From JBBRQP01 sp038226175 (lineage in GTDB: Bacteria > Cyanobacteriota > Cyanobacteriia > Gloeobacterales > Anthocerotibacteraceae), in the NCBI GenBank assembly GCA_038226175.1, contig JBBRQP010000001.1, positions 1 through 64,000 of the forward strand: a stretch of 64,000 nucleotides of DNA, in the 5' to 3' direction. Below are positions 35,919 to 44,934 of this stretch, one piece after another (the first letter of the stretch is position 1; each line of letters starts with the position of its first letter). The notes under the pieces were generated by a model. It did not search any database. It was given only the letters and a program-made list of their open reading frames with translations, and was not told the origin of the DNA. The position numbers were made by a program, and so were the translations under genes.

Positions 35919-36386
35919 TCACAAAGACTGATGTCGTAATCCAGTCAAGGCTAAAGCTAGGGCATCAGCGGCATCATCGGGGCGGGGAAGTTTAATGAGA
36001 GCTAACTCCTGCTGTACGGCGGCTTGGACATCATGTTTACTGGCATGACCAAAGCCTGTCAAGGTTTGTTTGACCTGCGTTGGGCTAAATTCTTGATAAG
36101 CTACTCCAGATTGCGCTAGACACAATAAAATCACACCTCGAGCCTGAGCAATCATGATCGTATTACCCATCCGATAAAAGAAAAACTTCTCGATAATCAC
36201 CATATCCGGCTGCCAATGGGTGAGTAATTGAGTCATATCTGTATAAATCAAAGCAAGTCGCTGCTCCATGGGTGTATGAGCGGGCGTTGTGATTACCCCA
36301 AAATCTTCGATGATAGGCGTAGGATTAACCGCCAATACCCCATAGCCAATGGTGGCTAAACCTGGATCAATTCCTATAATCCGCAT
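35919..36386 (-). CDS. ruvC: Crossover junction endodeoxyribonuclease RuvC
   Basis: RuvC resolves Holliday junctions. The 155-residue protein has the catalytic acidic residues in the family order: Asp7 in GIDPGL, Glu66 in IIEKFFF and the Asp pair in RPDDAADALALA (about 138 and 141). I chose ATG 36386 because the family N-terminus is Met-x-Ile-x-Gly-Ile-Asp; an upstream start at 36443 has no homology. It diverges from the Tic22 gene. Confidence 0.93.
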   Translation of the reverse strand: MRIIGIDPGLATIGYGVLAVNPTPIIEDFGVITTPAHTPMEQRLALIYTDMTQLLTHWQPDMVIIEKFFFYRMGNTIMIAQARGVILLCLAQSGVAYQEFSPTQVKQTLTGFGHASKHDVQAAVQQELALIKLPRPDDAADALALALTGLRHQSL

Positions 36387-36470
36387 GGAATGACCCCAAA
36401 TTTCAATGCTTATAATAAGATAGTCTGGGGGTAGTTCCCCCATAACGTCGTCCTCTGTCCTGGAGAAATT

Positions 36471-37256
36471 ATGAGATCAGCTTGGTACGGCATAGCTGTC
36501 CTTGCCGTGAGTGCCGCCGTCAGTCTTCCCGTGATGGCCCTTACCGACAAACAAATCACTGAAAAATTGAATATCGTACCCGCCTTCGCCATTGTCAACA
36601 AACAAGGTTCTCCCCTAGTCGGGCGCATCAAAACTGACAAAGAAGAAGTAGGCGTGGTACCGATTTTTACTGATGGCGATCTAGCACAAAAGAACTTTGA
36701 TCAGTTCAAAAAAAGTGCTCCTGCTGACGTGGTGACCTCTTACCAAATTATTCCGATCAGCTTAGGCGAGGCCTTTGAGGCAGCGCGTAAAGAACGCCAA
36801 AATAAAGATAGCAAAGTCCAATATCTTTTCCGCCCACCCATCGAAGCAACCCAGTCTGCGTTAGAACTTGCCCAAAAAACTGACCCTAAACTCAAAGATT
36901 TTCCGGGTATTCCCGTATTTTTCTTGGGTAAAGCTGGTCAGCCAACCATTACGATCAATCGGGGTTCCGAAAAATACCTGCCCTTTTATTTCAGCCAAAA
37001 AGACCTGAAAGTACAATGGGAACAGATCAAAAAAGATAAACCTGATCTCGTGGGCAAAGCTGATATTCAGGTGGCTGTGCTAGAGAATGTGTTGAATCTG
37101 ATGCTCGATAGCAAAAATGAGCAGTCTTCGCAGAACATTACCTTTGTACCTGATAGTGAAGCCCTGAAATTTGTGGAGACGATCCAAAAAAATCTTCCTG
37201 CTGGTTTTGCTAACAAATCTGGTGCACTAACGCCAACGCCTGCTGCAAAGCCCTAA
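36471..37256 (+). CDS. Tic22-like protein
   Basis: A 261-residue periplasmic protein with an N-terminal signal peptide (hydrophobic AWYGIAVLAVSAAVS, about 4-18). The Tic22 domain has IPVFFLGKAGQPTI and NRGSEKYLPFYFSQKDL. In cyanobacteria the Tic22 homologue acts in outer-membrane biogenesis. The stop overlaps the prmC ATG by one base (TAATG), so the two may be translationally coupled. Confidence 0.9.
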   Translation: MRSAWYGIAVLAVSAAVSLPVMALTDKQITEKLNIVPAFAIVNKQGSPLVGRIKTDKEEVGVVPIFTDGDLAQKNFDQFKKSAPADVVTSYQIIPISLGEAFEAARKERQNKDSKVQYLFRPPIEATQSALELAQKTDPKLKDFPGIPVFFLGKAGQPTITINRGSEKYLPFYFSQKDLKVQWEQIKKDKPDLVGKADIQVAVLENVLNLMLDSKNEQSSQNITFVPDSEALKFVETIQKNLPAGFANKSGALTPTPAAKP

Positions 37257-38104
37257 TGACGGCACTCCAGCAATGGTGGCAACAAACCCGTCTACAAGCC
37301 CAACACGAAAAAATTCCAAGCGCGGAAGTAGATTATTTGGTGCAACAGGTGACGGGGTTGGGTCGTCTGGATCTAGTGCGTGGGGAGGTGGTTTCGGGTA
37401 GATTGATGACACGGTTAACTGAACTTTGGCAGCGTCGTGTCCAAGATCAGGTACCGATTCAATATTTAGTCGGGCAAGTCTCTTGGCGAGATTTTGTACT
37501 TTTGGTGCAACCAGGCGTCTTGATTCCCCGCCCAGAAACCGAGCTATTAGTGGATTGGGTGATTGAAGCCTTTGCCACAGGTTCACCTAAATGCTTAGTT
37601 GATGTGGGGACAGGCAGTGGTTGTTTGGCCTGTGCGTTCGCAAAGGCTTGGCCTGAGATTAGGGTTATTGCGGTAGATACTTCAACACTCTGTCTGGATT
37701 TAGCACGTCGTAACGTCGAGCAACTTCAGTTGACGCAGCAAGTAGAGTTACGGCAAAGTGATTGGCTCGCTTCAGTTAGTGAAACTGTAGATCTTGTCGT
37801 TAGTAATCCGCCCTATATTCCCACGACAGTTTGGGCTGAATTAGAACCTCAGGTGCGGGAGCATGAGCCGCGTTTAGCTCTTGATGGCGGTAGTGATGGG
37901 CTGATGGCCTATCGGCACTTAGTCAACCAAGCGCCACATATTTTGCGTCCTGACGGGCTGTGGGCGGTCGAAGTGATGCAGGGACAAGCTGAGCAGGTCA
38001 TAGAATTACTCGAAAAACAAGGTCAGTATTATGCCATTGAGACTAAGCCTGATCTCGAAGGTAATGCTCGGTTTGTTTTAGCGCGATTGCAGGAGACACC
38101 ATGA
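37256..38104 (+). CDS. prmC: Peptide chain release factor N5-glutamine methyltransferase
   Basis: PrmC methylates the Gly-Gly-Gln glutamine of release factors. The 282-residue enzyme has an N-terminal helical part and a SAM-binding domain with PRPETELLVDWV, DVGTGSGCLACA (about 117-128) and catalytic NPPYIP (about 184-189). It overlaps tic22 by one base and folD by 4 bases, forming a three-gene operon. Confidence 0.94.
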   Translation: MTALQQWWQQTRLQAQHEKIPSAEVDYLVQQVTGLGRLDLVRGEVVSGRLMTRLTELWQRRVQDQVPIQYLVGQVSWRDFVLLVQPGVLIPRPETELLVDWVIEAFATGSPKCLVDVGTGSGCLACAFAKAWPEIRVIAVDTSTLCLDLARRNVEQLQLTQQVELRQSDWLASVSETVDLVVSNPPYIPTTVWAELEPQVREHEPRLALDGGSDGLMAYRHLVNQAPHILRPDGLWAVEVMQGQAEQVIELLEKQGQYYAIETKPDLEGNARFVLARLQETP

Positions 38105-38979
38105 CGGCACAGATTATTGATGGCAAAGCCACAGCACAGAAATTACAAGCGATACTGGCACAACGGGTTACTCAACTTAGGATAAAAGCTGGACGCGCTC
38201 CGGGGCTTGCGGTAATTTTGGTGGGTGAAAATCCAGCAAGCCAAACTTACGTCCGCAATAAAGAACAAGCGGCTCACAAAGTAGGAATTGTTTCGTTGCC
38301 CTATCATCTACCTGCTACCACTTCGCAACTAGAGTTGGCATCACTTATTCAGGAGCTTAATCAAAATCCACTAGTGGATGGAATTTTACTACAATTACCA
38401 GTACCGGAGCATTTACAAAAAGATGAACTGCTCAATCTGATCGACCCGGATAAAGATGTGGATGGGTTACATCCAGTTAATTTGGGCAGGTTGGTACGTG
38501 GTGAAGTGGGTTTACGTAGTTGTACACCAGCTGGTGTGATGCATCTGTTGGCTCAGTTGCCGATTACGCTGGCGGGTGCCCATGCCGTTGTAGTCGGACG
38601 TTCGATTTTGGTGGGTAAACCCTTAGCTTTACTCTTGCTCGAACAGGATTGTACGGTGACACAAGCGCATTCTCGTACCCATGATTTGGCTAATATTACA
38701 CGACAGGCGGATATCCTGATTGCAGCGGTGGGTCGGCCTGATTTAATTACCGCCTCGATGGTCAAAGCGGGGGCGGTTGTGATTGATGTGGGCACCAATC
38801 GGGTGGTGACAGCTGAGGGTAAAAATCGGCTGGTAGGCGATGTGGCGTTTACGCAAGTGGCAGAGGTGGCGGGATGGTTGACGCCAGTTCCGGGCGGGGT
38901 CGGGCCGATGACGATTACTTGGCTATTAGAGAATACTGTGACGAGTTTTGTGCAGCGGTTGGGATTGATGTGCGTGTAG
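38101..38979 (+). CDS. folD: Methylenetetrahydrofolate dehydrogenase/cyclohydrolase
   Basis: FolD interconverts methylene- and formyl-tetrahydrofolate using NADP. The 292-residue protein carries YVRNKEQAAHKVGI (about 45-58, including the catalytic Lys), GILLQLPVPEHL, KDVDGLHPVNLGRL and PVPGGVGPMTITWLL. All key motifs are present and the length is normal. It starts inside the prmC stop (ATGA). Confidence 0.96.
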   Translation: MTAQIIDGKATAQKLQAILAQRVTQLRIKAGRAPGLAVILVGENPASQTYVRNKEQAAHKVGIVSLPYHLPATTSQLELASLIQELNQNPLVDGILLQLPVPEHLQKDELLNLIDPDKDVDGLHPVNLGRLVRGEVGLRSCTPAGVMHLLAQLPITLAGAHAVVVGRSILVGKPLALLLLEQDCTVTQAHSRTHDLANITRQADILIAAVGRPDLITASMVKAGAVVIDVGTNRVVTAEGKNRLVGDVAFTQVAEVAGWLTPVPGGVGPMTITWLLENTVTSFVQRLGLMCV

Positions 38980-39233
38980 ACAGGACTATTTTAGATTAAT
39001 GTGAACTTGCTTAAAATTGACTGAGTATGTAATTTTTTACTAATTCTAAAAGACATAGCCATAGCTAAAAACACTGGGATACTAAGCGGCAGAACCTGGA
39101 ACTCTGTCCGATCCGCAACAAAGTAGTGTTAGACTGCGCTGTCATAGAAACTAGACTTTTCACGTAAGCCTGACGGATCTTTATTTTCGCTGCTACGATA
39201 TGAGTATTAGATTTAAGAGTTGGAGAGATAATC

Positions 39234-39482
39234 ATGAGCTTGATAATTTCTGACGACCTCGTAAGAGCCAGTAATTTATCAGAAAACGAGTTATTTTTGG
39301 AAATTGTCCTTATGTTGTTTCGCCAAGATAAGATTAGTTTGGGGAAGGCTAGTGAGTTTATGGGGATGCATCGGTTACAGTTCCAGAAACTGCTGGCGCA
39401 TCGAGATATCTATGTCCGCTATGGTGTAGATGAGTTTCAGGAAGACCTCAAGACCTTACAGGAATCTGAAAATAGTTTGTAG
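39234..39482 (+). CDS. UPF0175-family antitoxin-like protein
   Basis: An 82-residue helical protein matching UPF0175: LSENELFLEIVLMLFRQDKIS, then GKASEFMGMHRLQFQKLLAHR (split over a turn). UPF0175 proteins are usually the antitoxin half of pairs whose toxin is a PIN-domain protein. No PIN gene follows within 1 kb, so it looks orphaned. SD GGAGAGA precedes the start. Confidence 0.75.
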   Translation: MSLIISDDLVRASNLSENELFLEIVLMLFRQDKISLGKASEFMGMHRLQFQKLLAHRDIYVRYGVDEFQEDLKTLQESENSL

Positions 39483-39556
39483 AGCTTTTGCATGTGCCAC
39501 ATCCTACTGTAGCTAAGAAAATATGAGGTATCGATTACATTTCAAATGAGACACTA

Positions 39557-39584
39557 TTAGTTATTGCTATTTAGTTATTGCTAT
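39557..39584. repeat. 14-bp tandem duplication
   Basis: TTAGTTATTGCTAT occurs twice in a row (39557-39570 and 39571-39584), immediately before the next gene. A simple slippage duplication in a leader. Confidence 0.6.
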
Positions 39585-39594
39585 ATTGTTACGT

Positions 39595-40158
39595 ATGTTT
39601 CGCTTCACTTATCAAGTTCTGAACTCTGGCTGGGCTGATGGAATCATCAACAATGGGGAAATATCTGTCTCGGTAACAGCCTCATACCTTCATGATTCCC
39701 TTGGTGAACTTGCCGATGCTGCCCTCGAACTTAGTAAGGGCGCTGGTTCTGCTATGGTGGTGTTCATGGACGAACCTGGTGAACATCAGCTCCTTTTGCA
39801 TCGCAGCTCTGACCAAATTTTTTATGAAGTTCGTTGGTTTGATGACTGGGAGAGCTGGGGTATATTCCCTTCGGATAAATTTGAATCATTACTAACTGGA
39901 CAAGCAAGCATAGATGAATTTCTAACTCAAATTCGATCAACCCTTGCAGAGATTCTAAGTCTCCACGGATTTGATGGCTATAAAATAAGATGGATTGAGC
40001 ACGATTTCTCCATTGAAGCGTTTAATGCGCTCACTAGTCCTCGAGTTACTTATTCAGGTTTACATCGGTTCGCTCACCTACAAAGTGAAATGGTCAGTCT
40101 GCTGATGCCGGTTCAATCGCACAGTTCTCTGAAGCTGTTGCGCAGATCATTTCGTTGA
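39595..40158 (+). CDS. Hypothetical immunity-like protein, possibly frameshifted near 40097
   Basis: A 187-residue protein starting at ATG 39595 (TTG 39586 possible). The N-terminal half has VLNSGWADG, SYLHDSLGELADAALEL and EPGEHQLLLH, a pattern seen in small proteins encoded beside polymorphic toxins. After LQSEMVSL the present frame ends within 25 codons. With one inserted base near 40097 the frame would continue as ADAGSIAQFSEAVAQIIS and GGLKPYLRNDKS to 40241, so the C-terminus may be broken. Confidence 0.5.
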   Translation: MFRFTYQVLNSGWADGIINNGEISVSVTASYLHDSLGELADAALELSKGAGSAMVVFMDEPGEHQLLLHRSSDQIFYEVRWFDDWESWGIFPSDKFESLLTGQASIDEFLTQIRSTLAEILSLHGFDGYKIRWIEHDFSIEAFNALTSPRVTYSGLHRFAHLQSEMVSLLMPVQSHSSLKLLRRSFR

Positions 40159-40430
40159 GAGTAGAGCCGATAGCTGATTCATCACATTCATCTTCAAAGA
40201 TTGGTGGCCTCAAGCCATATCTAAGAAACGATAAATCTTAAGATCAGTATATACTTGCGTGATGGCAGTCTTCACCCTGACATCGAACTTGAGTCAATGG
40301 GTCAGCTTGTTGTCATTGAGCAGTACCAATGAACTTTTGCTATCAAAAAATTAATATCTTGTTTTTCTGCGTTCACAGAAAAGTGGATAGGTACGTTAGT
40401 ATCAAGAGAGTAAACAATGGCAAAAGACCG

Positions 40431-40664
40431 ATGACCCATGAGGATATCTTACGTGAAATCCTATCTCTGCCACTTAAAGGCCAACGCCAAGTGATAGATT
40501 TTATTGCATTTATACGTCAACGTTATCATCAGTCACAGTTACCTGAAAGTAACATATTTGATGTATGCAAGGAGAATTTTATAGGTATTTGGCAAGACCG
40601 TAATGACTTGAAAGATAGCACCGACTGGATTCGTCGCGCACGTGAGACTGAATGGAGAAAATAG
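40431..40664 (+). CDS. VapB-type antitoxin-like protein (DUF2281-like)
   Basis: A 77-residue protein: THEDILREILSLPLKGQRQV then IDFIAFIRQRYHQ, and an acidic C-terminus (DWIRRARETEW). This is the layout of DUF2281-like antitoxins. I chose ATG 40431; a longer start would add 34 residues with no sense. It ends one base before the start of the truncated VapC gene, exactly as in vapBC operons. Confidence 0.7.
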   Translation: MTHEDILREILSLPLKGQRQVIDFIAFIRQRYHQSQLPESNIFDVCKENFIGIWQDRNDLKDSTDWIRRARETEWRK

Positions 40665-40665
40665 T

Positions 40666-40803
40666 ATGGAGCTAATTATTATTGATACGGATATCCTAAT
40701 TGATCTGGGGCGGGATGAAAAAGCCACGATTCAATGTAATGATACTTACTGCAATCCATCAATGCTGACTAGCCCACAGCAGCAAACCAATCCCAAACAA
40801 TAA
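40666..40803 (+). pseudogene. Truncated VapC-type PIN toxin
   Basis: A start at ATG 40666 reads MELIIIDTDILIDLGRDEKA, the opening of PIN-domain VapC toxins with the first catalytic Asp. After TIQC the sequence no longer resembles a PIN domain and stops at 40803, which lies inside the uppP gene. The remaining acidic residues (about 100 codons) are missing, so no toxin can be made. The break lies near 40735. Confidence 0.75.
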
Positions 40804-41625
40804 CCGATAGCCAATAAACACATAAGTATTTTGGGTCTTCAAAAAGTTGAGTAACCAAGCAATAGCAACATAACTAAATATCGTCGAAGAAATAACCCCA
40901 ACACCTAATACAGCCCAACTAGTATTACTCACCGTACTGCACAGCTCAAATGCTTTACCCGTCAGCTCTTCTACAGGTTTACGACAATCATAAAAAGTTT
41001 TGAGTTCCAAAATACCACTTAGGAAAATAGCTGGAATGCCTAACAAAAAAGAGAATCGTGCCGCGTCCGCGCGCTTGAGTCCCAAAAAAAGAGCCGTCGT
41101 CAATGTCGAACCTGAGCGCGAAACACCAGGAACCAGGGCTAGAGTTTGACCGAGGCCAATCAAAATGCCATCTATAACCTTGATCTTTTCAAAAGGACGC
41201 TCGCGTTTGCCCACCACCTCAGCGATACCCAGCAAAACTGCCATCACAATCGCGGCAATACCAATCACCGTCAAACTCCGAAAAGGAGAATCATCCCGCT
41301 CCAAGATCGGCTTTAAGGCCAAGCCAATAATCGAAATCGGCAGCGTTCCTAATAATAATGACCAAAATAAACGTACTTCCAGGCGTTTGGTATCTTTTGT
41401 CCGAAATCCCGTCCACGCACCTTGCGCAATCTGCCACAAATCACCCGCAAAATAGGTTAGTACTGCTGCAAGACTGCCCAACTGAATGACCGCCGTAAAG
41501 GCTACACCCGGATCACCCCAGCCTAGGATCACCGGGATTACCTTGAGGTGAGCAGTACTACTAATGGGTAAAAACTCGGTGATGCCTTGCACCAGACCTA
41601 AAATAATTGCCTGCCACCAATTCAT
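40759..41625 (-). CDS. uppP: Undecaprenyl-diphosphatase
   Basis: UppP (BacA) recycles the undecaprenyl carrier for cell-wall synthesis at the inner membrane. The 288-residue protein is strongly hydrophobic with the two signature motifs: ITEFLPISSTAHL (about 15-27) and PGVSRSGSTLTTAL. The end overlaps the truncated vapC fragment. About 60 bases separate it from the methyltransferase gene, transcribed the same way. Confidence 0.95.
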   Translation of the reverse strand: MNWWQAIILGLVQGITEFLPISSTAHLKVIPVILGWGDPGVAFTAVIQLGSLAAVLTYFAGDLWQIAQGAWTGFRTKDTKRLEVRLFWSLLLGTLPISIIGLALKPILERDDSPFRSLTVIGIAAIVMAVLLGIAEVVGKRERPFEKIKVIDGILIGLGQTLALVPGVSRSGSTLTTALFLGLKRADAARFSFLLGIPAIFLSGILELKTFYDCRKPVEELTGKAFELCSTVSNTSWAVLGVGVISSTIFSYVAIAWLLNFLKTQNTYVFIGYRLLFGIGLLLWASQH

Positions 41626-41685
41626 CAGCGTTACTCTCGCGTGAACTTGCCTATCTTGACAAATTTTTGTGACAGAAGAAAGCCC

Positions 41686-42477
41686 TCAAGTCTGAAGTGG
41701 CGTATCCGTCAAGCGTTGCACAGCAATCTCCAAATATGCCTTTTCCAGCTCCAAGCCCACAAAATGCCGCCCCAGCCGGGTACACACCACCCCCGTCGTG
41801 CCACTGCCACAAAAAGGGTCGAGCACCAGATCACCCGGATTGGATGAGGCGGTAAGAATGCGTTCGAGGAGTGCTTCTGGTTTTTGGGTGGGGTGTTTAC
41901 CATATTTCTTTTCATGATTTTTAGGCGGTAAAATTTTCCATAGTGATTGCATCTGTTTATTATTGTTGTCTGCTTTCATTTGTTCATAATGAAATAGATG
42001 ACGGGCTTTAGCATCACGTTTAGCCCAAAGAATCGTCTCAGTGCCATGGGTAAAATAACGACAGGATAAGTTAGGTGGCGGGTTGATCTTATACCAAGCA
42101 ATATCATTCAAAATTTTGTAGCCGAGTGTTTGTAAGGCAAAGCCCACACTGTAAATATTATGTAAGGTTCCGGTAATCCAAATAGTACCATTGGGCTTGA
42201 GGATACGCTGGCATTGCTCTAACCAAACTAAATTAAAGTCGTGCATCTGTTGGGGTGTAGAGGCTTGATCCCATTTGCCCTTATTTACACTGACCATCTT
42301 GCCCGACTGACAGGTGATGCCATCATTGGAGAGAAAATAAGGGGGATCAACAAAAATTAAATCCACACTGGCCTCCGTGATCTGTGGCAAAAGTTTTAGG
42401 GTATCGCCTTGATATAGAGAAATCTCGCCTGCCGTATCACTAAAAAAAGGGTCTAAAGGAGGCGTAAACACGGACAC
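41686..42477 (-). CDS. DNA adenine/cytosine-N4 methyltransferase (beta class), solitary
   Basis: A 263-residue DNA methyltransferase. Catalytic motif IV, DPPY (44-47), comes before the target-recognition region, and the SAM motif FCGSGTTG lies near the C-terminus, the beta-class order. An intervening TQKPEALLERIL is typical. It starts at GTG 42477. No restriction endonuclease is nearby, so it is likely a regulatory or orphan methylase. The recognition sequence cannot be read from the sequence. Confidence 0.9.
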   Translation of the reverse strand: MSVFTPPLDPFFSDTAGEISLYQGDTLKLLPQITEASVDLIFVDPPYFLSNDGITCQSGKMVSVNKGKWDQASTPQQMHDFNLVWLEQCQRILKPNGTIWITGTLHNIYSVGFALQTLGYKILNDIAWYKINPPPNLSCRYFTHGTETILWAKRDAKARHLFHYEQMKADNNNKQMQSLWKILPPKNHEKKYGKHPTQKPEALLERILTASSNPGDLVLDPFCGSGTTGVVCTRLGRHFVGLELEKAYLEIAVQRLTDTPLQT

Positions 42478-42610
42478 TAAATTATTGGGGTAAAGTATAG
42501 CCTCAGCATATCCTGCTCTGGCTCACAGGGGAAATCCTCCTCGGCTTTACAGCGGACGAAGCGCGGTAGATGGTTTATCATGGTTAACGGGTTGAGTTAG
42601 AGAGCAGCAC

Positions 42611-44470
42611 ATGTCAGAACCAAGCAACGTTTTAGAAAAAGGTAACATTACGGTTCATACCGAAAATATCTTTCCGATTATCAAAAAGTCACTCTATTCA
42701 GAACGCGATATCTTTTTACGCGAGTTGATTTCTAATGGCTTTGATGCCACAACCAAACTCAAAATGTTGGCCTATTCCGGCGATTTTCAGAGCATCGATG
42801 AAGTCTATGCTATCCGCGTCAAGCTCGATAAAGAAGGCCGCATGATCACCATCACAGATAATGGTCTCGGCATGAGTGCTGATGAAGTCAAAAAATATAT
42901 CAATCAAGTGGCTTTTTCGAGTGCCGAAGAGTTTGCCAAAAAATTTGCAGGCAGTACCGATAATCAAATCATTGGACATTTTGGTCTTGGCTTCTATTCA
43001 GCTTTTATGGTGGCAGATCGCGTTGAAATTGATACCTTGAGTTATCAAGCCGACAGCCAAGCTGTGCGTTGGCGTTGTGATGGTAGTACCGCCTTTACTC
43101 TCGAAAACTCGTCGCGCACCACCCGTGGCACCGAAATCACACTCTATTTAAGTGCTGATGCCGAAGAATTTTCCGATGAAACGACCTTACAAAATATCAT
43201 CCGCAAATACTGTGATTACCTGCCAATTCCCATTTATTTTAATGATGAAGTAGCGAATAAACAAACACCGCTTTGGAAACAATCGCCCGCAAGTCTGACT
43301 GATGAAGACTATTTAGAGTTTTATCGTTATATGCATCCCTATCAAGAAGACCCATTGTTTTGGATTCATCTTAATACCGATTATCCCTTCTTGCTCCAAG
43401 GCATTCTCTATTTCCCCAAGCTAGCTCAGGATATGGATTTGACTAAAGGGCAGATCAAACTTTTTTGTAACCAAGTATTTGTCAGTGATAACTGTGAAGA
43501 AATTATTCCCCGCTTTTTGACCCCCTTGCGTGGGGCTATTGATAGTCCAGATATTCCGCTCAATGTCTCACGCAGCTATTTACAAGGCGACCGCACAGTT
43601 CGCCGTATCTCTGATTTTATCTCTAAAAAAGTGGCAGACCGACTCAAGGAAATGTACACCAACCAAAAGGAAACCTATCTCAAATGTTGGCCTGACATCA
43701 GCGTTTTTGTGAAATTTGGCGCGATGAATAACGATAAATTTTATGAGCAAGCTAAAGACATCCTTATCTACAAGCTCACCTCTAATGGCTATGTGACGCT
43801 GAGCGAGTATCAAGAAAAAAATCAAGCCAAAACCGATAAAAATGTTTACTACACAACCGATACTGTCAATCAATCTAGCTATATCGAGTTGCTAAGTGAC
43901 CAGGAAATTGATGTTTTAGTACTTGATGCTTTTATTGATACGCATTTCGTACAATTTCTGGAGACAAAATATCCCGAAATTAAATTTGGTCGGGTTGATG
44001 CCGATCTAGATGAAAATCTCTTGACCCAGGATAAAGCTGCGGAATTGATTGACCCGCGTACCCAAAAGACCCGCAGCGAAACGCTCAAAGATCTGTTTAT
44101 CAGTGCTTTAAAGTTACCGAAACTGACCCTGCGTACCGAAGCACTCAAATCAGCGAATATTCCCGCTGTTGTCCTGTTGCCCGAACAATTGCGCCGTCTC
44201 AAAGAAATGATGGCCTTTAGTCAACAAAAAAATGCCGATTTCTTGGATGAACACACCCTGCTACTCAATACCACCAACCCCTTGATCCAAAATATCCAGC
44301 ATCTCGCTGACTCTGGGCAAGATCCTGATTTGGTGGCTGTCCTCTGTCAACAAATTTATGACTTGGCACTGATGTCCCAAAAACCCTTTGATGCCGATTC
44401 CCTACAAGCCTTTATTCAGCGATCCAATCAGGTCATGACCCAATTAGCCGCCGTCCGCGCCACAAGCTAA
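42611..44470 (+). CDS. htpG: Chaperone HtpG (Hsp90)
   Basis: HtpG is the bacterial Hsp90, which folds client proteins with ATP. The 619-residue protein has the GHKL ATP site with ELISNGFDATTKLK, DNGLGMSADEV and GHFGLGFYSAF, the middle domain with NVSRSYLQGDR, and a C-terminal dimer domain. One conserved position is odd: the usual 'Ser-Asn-Ala-Ser-Asp' motif reads Ser-Asn-Gly-Phe-Asp here. Otherwise normal. Confidence 0.95.
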   Translation: MSEPSNVLEKGNITVHTENIFPIIKKSLYSERDIFLRELISNGFDATTKLKMLAYSGDFQSIDEVYAIRVKLDKEGRMITITDNGLGMSADEVKKYINQVAFSSAEEFAKKFAGSTDNQIIGHFGLGFYSAFMVADRVEIDTLSYQADSQAVRWRCDGSTAFTLENSSRTTRGTEITLYLSADAEEFSDETTLQNIIRKYCDYLPIPIYFNDEVANKQTPLWKQSPASLTDEDYLEFYRYMHPYQEDPLFWIHLNTDYPFLLQGILYFPKLAQDMDLTKGQIKLFCNQVFVSDNCEEIIPRFLTPLRGAIDSPDIPLNVSRSYLQGDRTVRRISDFISKKVADRLKEMYTNQKETYLKCWPDISVFVKFGAMNNDKFYEQAKDILIYKLTSNGYVTLSEYQEKNQAKTDKNVYYTTDTVNQSSYIELLSDQEIDVLVLDAFIDTHFVQFLETKYPEIKFGRVDADLDENLLTQDKAAELIDPRTQKTRSETLKDLFISALKLPKLTLRTEALKSANIPAVVLLPEQLRRLKEMMAFSQQKNADFLDEHTLLLNTTNPLIQNIQHLADSGQDPDLVAVLCQQIYDLALMSQKPFDADSLQAFIQRSNQVMTQLAAVRATS

Positions 44471-44484
44471 AGCGTTCCGGCTTT

Positions 44485-44766
44485 TCACTCTTCAAAGCGC
44501 CGCAAATAAGTATCGCTATCCACAAGTGCTTCAAGGGCAAGGGCTTGCTGTTCTAGGTGTAATGCCAGGGTGGTTAAGGCTTCAATGGCTTGAGCTTGGC
44601 TGAGATCGCAGCAGGGGTAATCTACCCGAAAACGGCGGGTGCGTCCATGGTAGAGAGCAGAAGCTTTGGGAATGGCAAGTCGTTTGAGACCTTGCCAGAA
44701 GCATTCAAACCCGGCCTGGGTATCAAAAACTTGGGTTAGGGAACACGGGTAACCTCTCACCGTCAT
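44485..44766 (-). CDS. Hypothetical protein, 93 residues
   Basis: A 93-residue protein with no signal peptide, four Cys (positions 8, 22, 52, 53) and a C-terminal coiled-coil-like half (ALTTLALHLEQQALALEALV). It lies tail to tail with htpG. I recognise no domain. Its codon use and size make it a plausible real gene. Confidence 0.5.
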   Translation of the reverse strand: MTVRGYPCSLTQVFDTQAGFECFWQGLKRLAIPKASALYHGRTRRFRVDYPCCDLSQAQAIEALTTLALHLEQQALALEALVDSDTYLRRFEE

Positions 44767-44874
44767 CCTCTTTGAGATGAAGTAATCATACTTTAGCGGC
44801 TCAAGCCAACTTGTGTGGCGATCTTCGCTACTTTTTGACTAAAGAATCAGCTACTAGCCTACAAAAAACCGCCC

Positions 44875-44883
44875 TGCTATAAT
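44875..44883 (+). promoter_or_regulatory. Extended -10 promoter of the pgpH-like gene
   Basis: TGCTATAAT combines a perfect -10 hexamer with the TGn extension that replaces a -35 element. It lies 52 bases before the ATG at 44935. A GACCC/GGGTC hairpin forms in the short leader that follows. Confidence 0.5.
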
Positions 44884-44934
44884 TCAGGTTCAGACCCTCA
44901 ATGTCGGGGGTCAATCCAAGCTCGCGGGCTGGGC

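Noticed and set aside
39557..39584. 14-bp tandem repeat as the start of a CRISPR array
   Set aside because: Only two copies with no spacers.
44887..44915. Leader hairpin of the pgpH-like gene as a riboswitch
   Set aside because: A single short hairpin right after the promoter; no alternative pairing or known motif.
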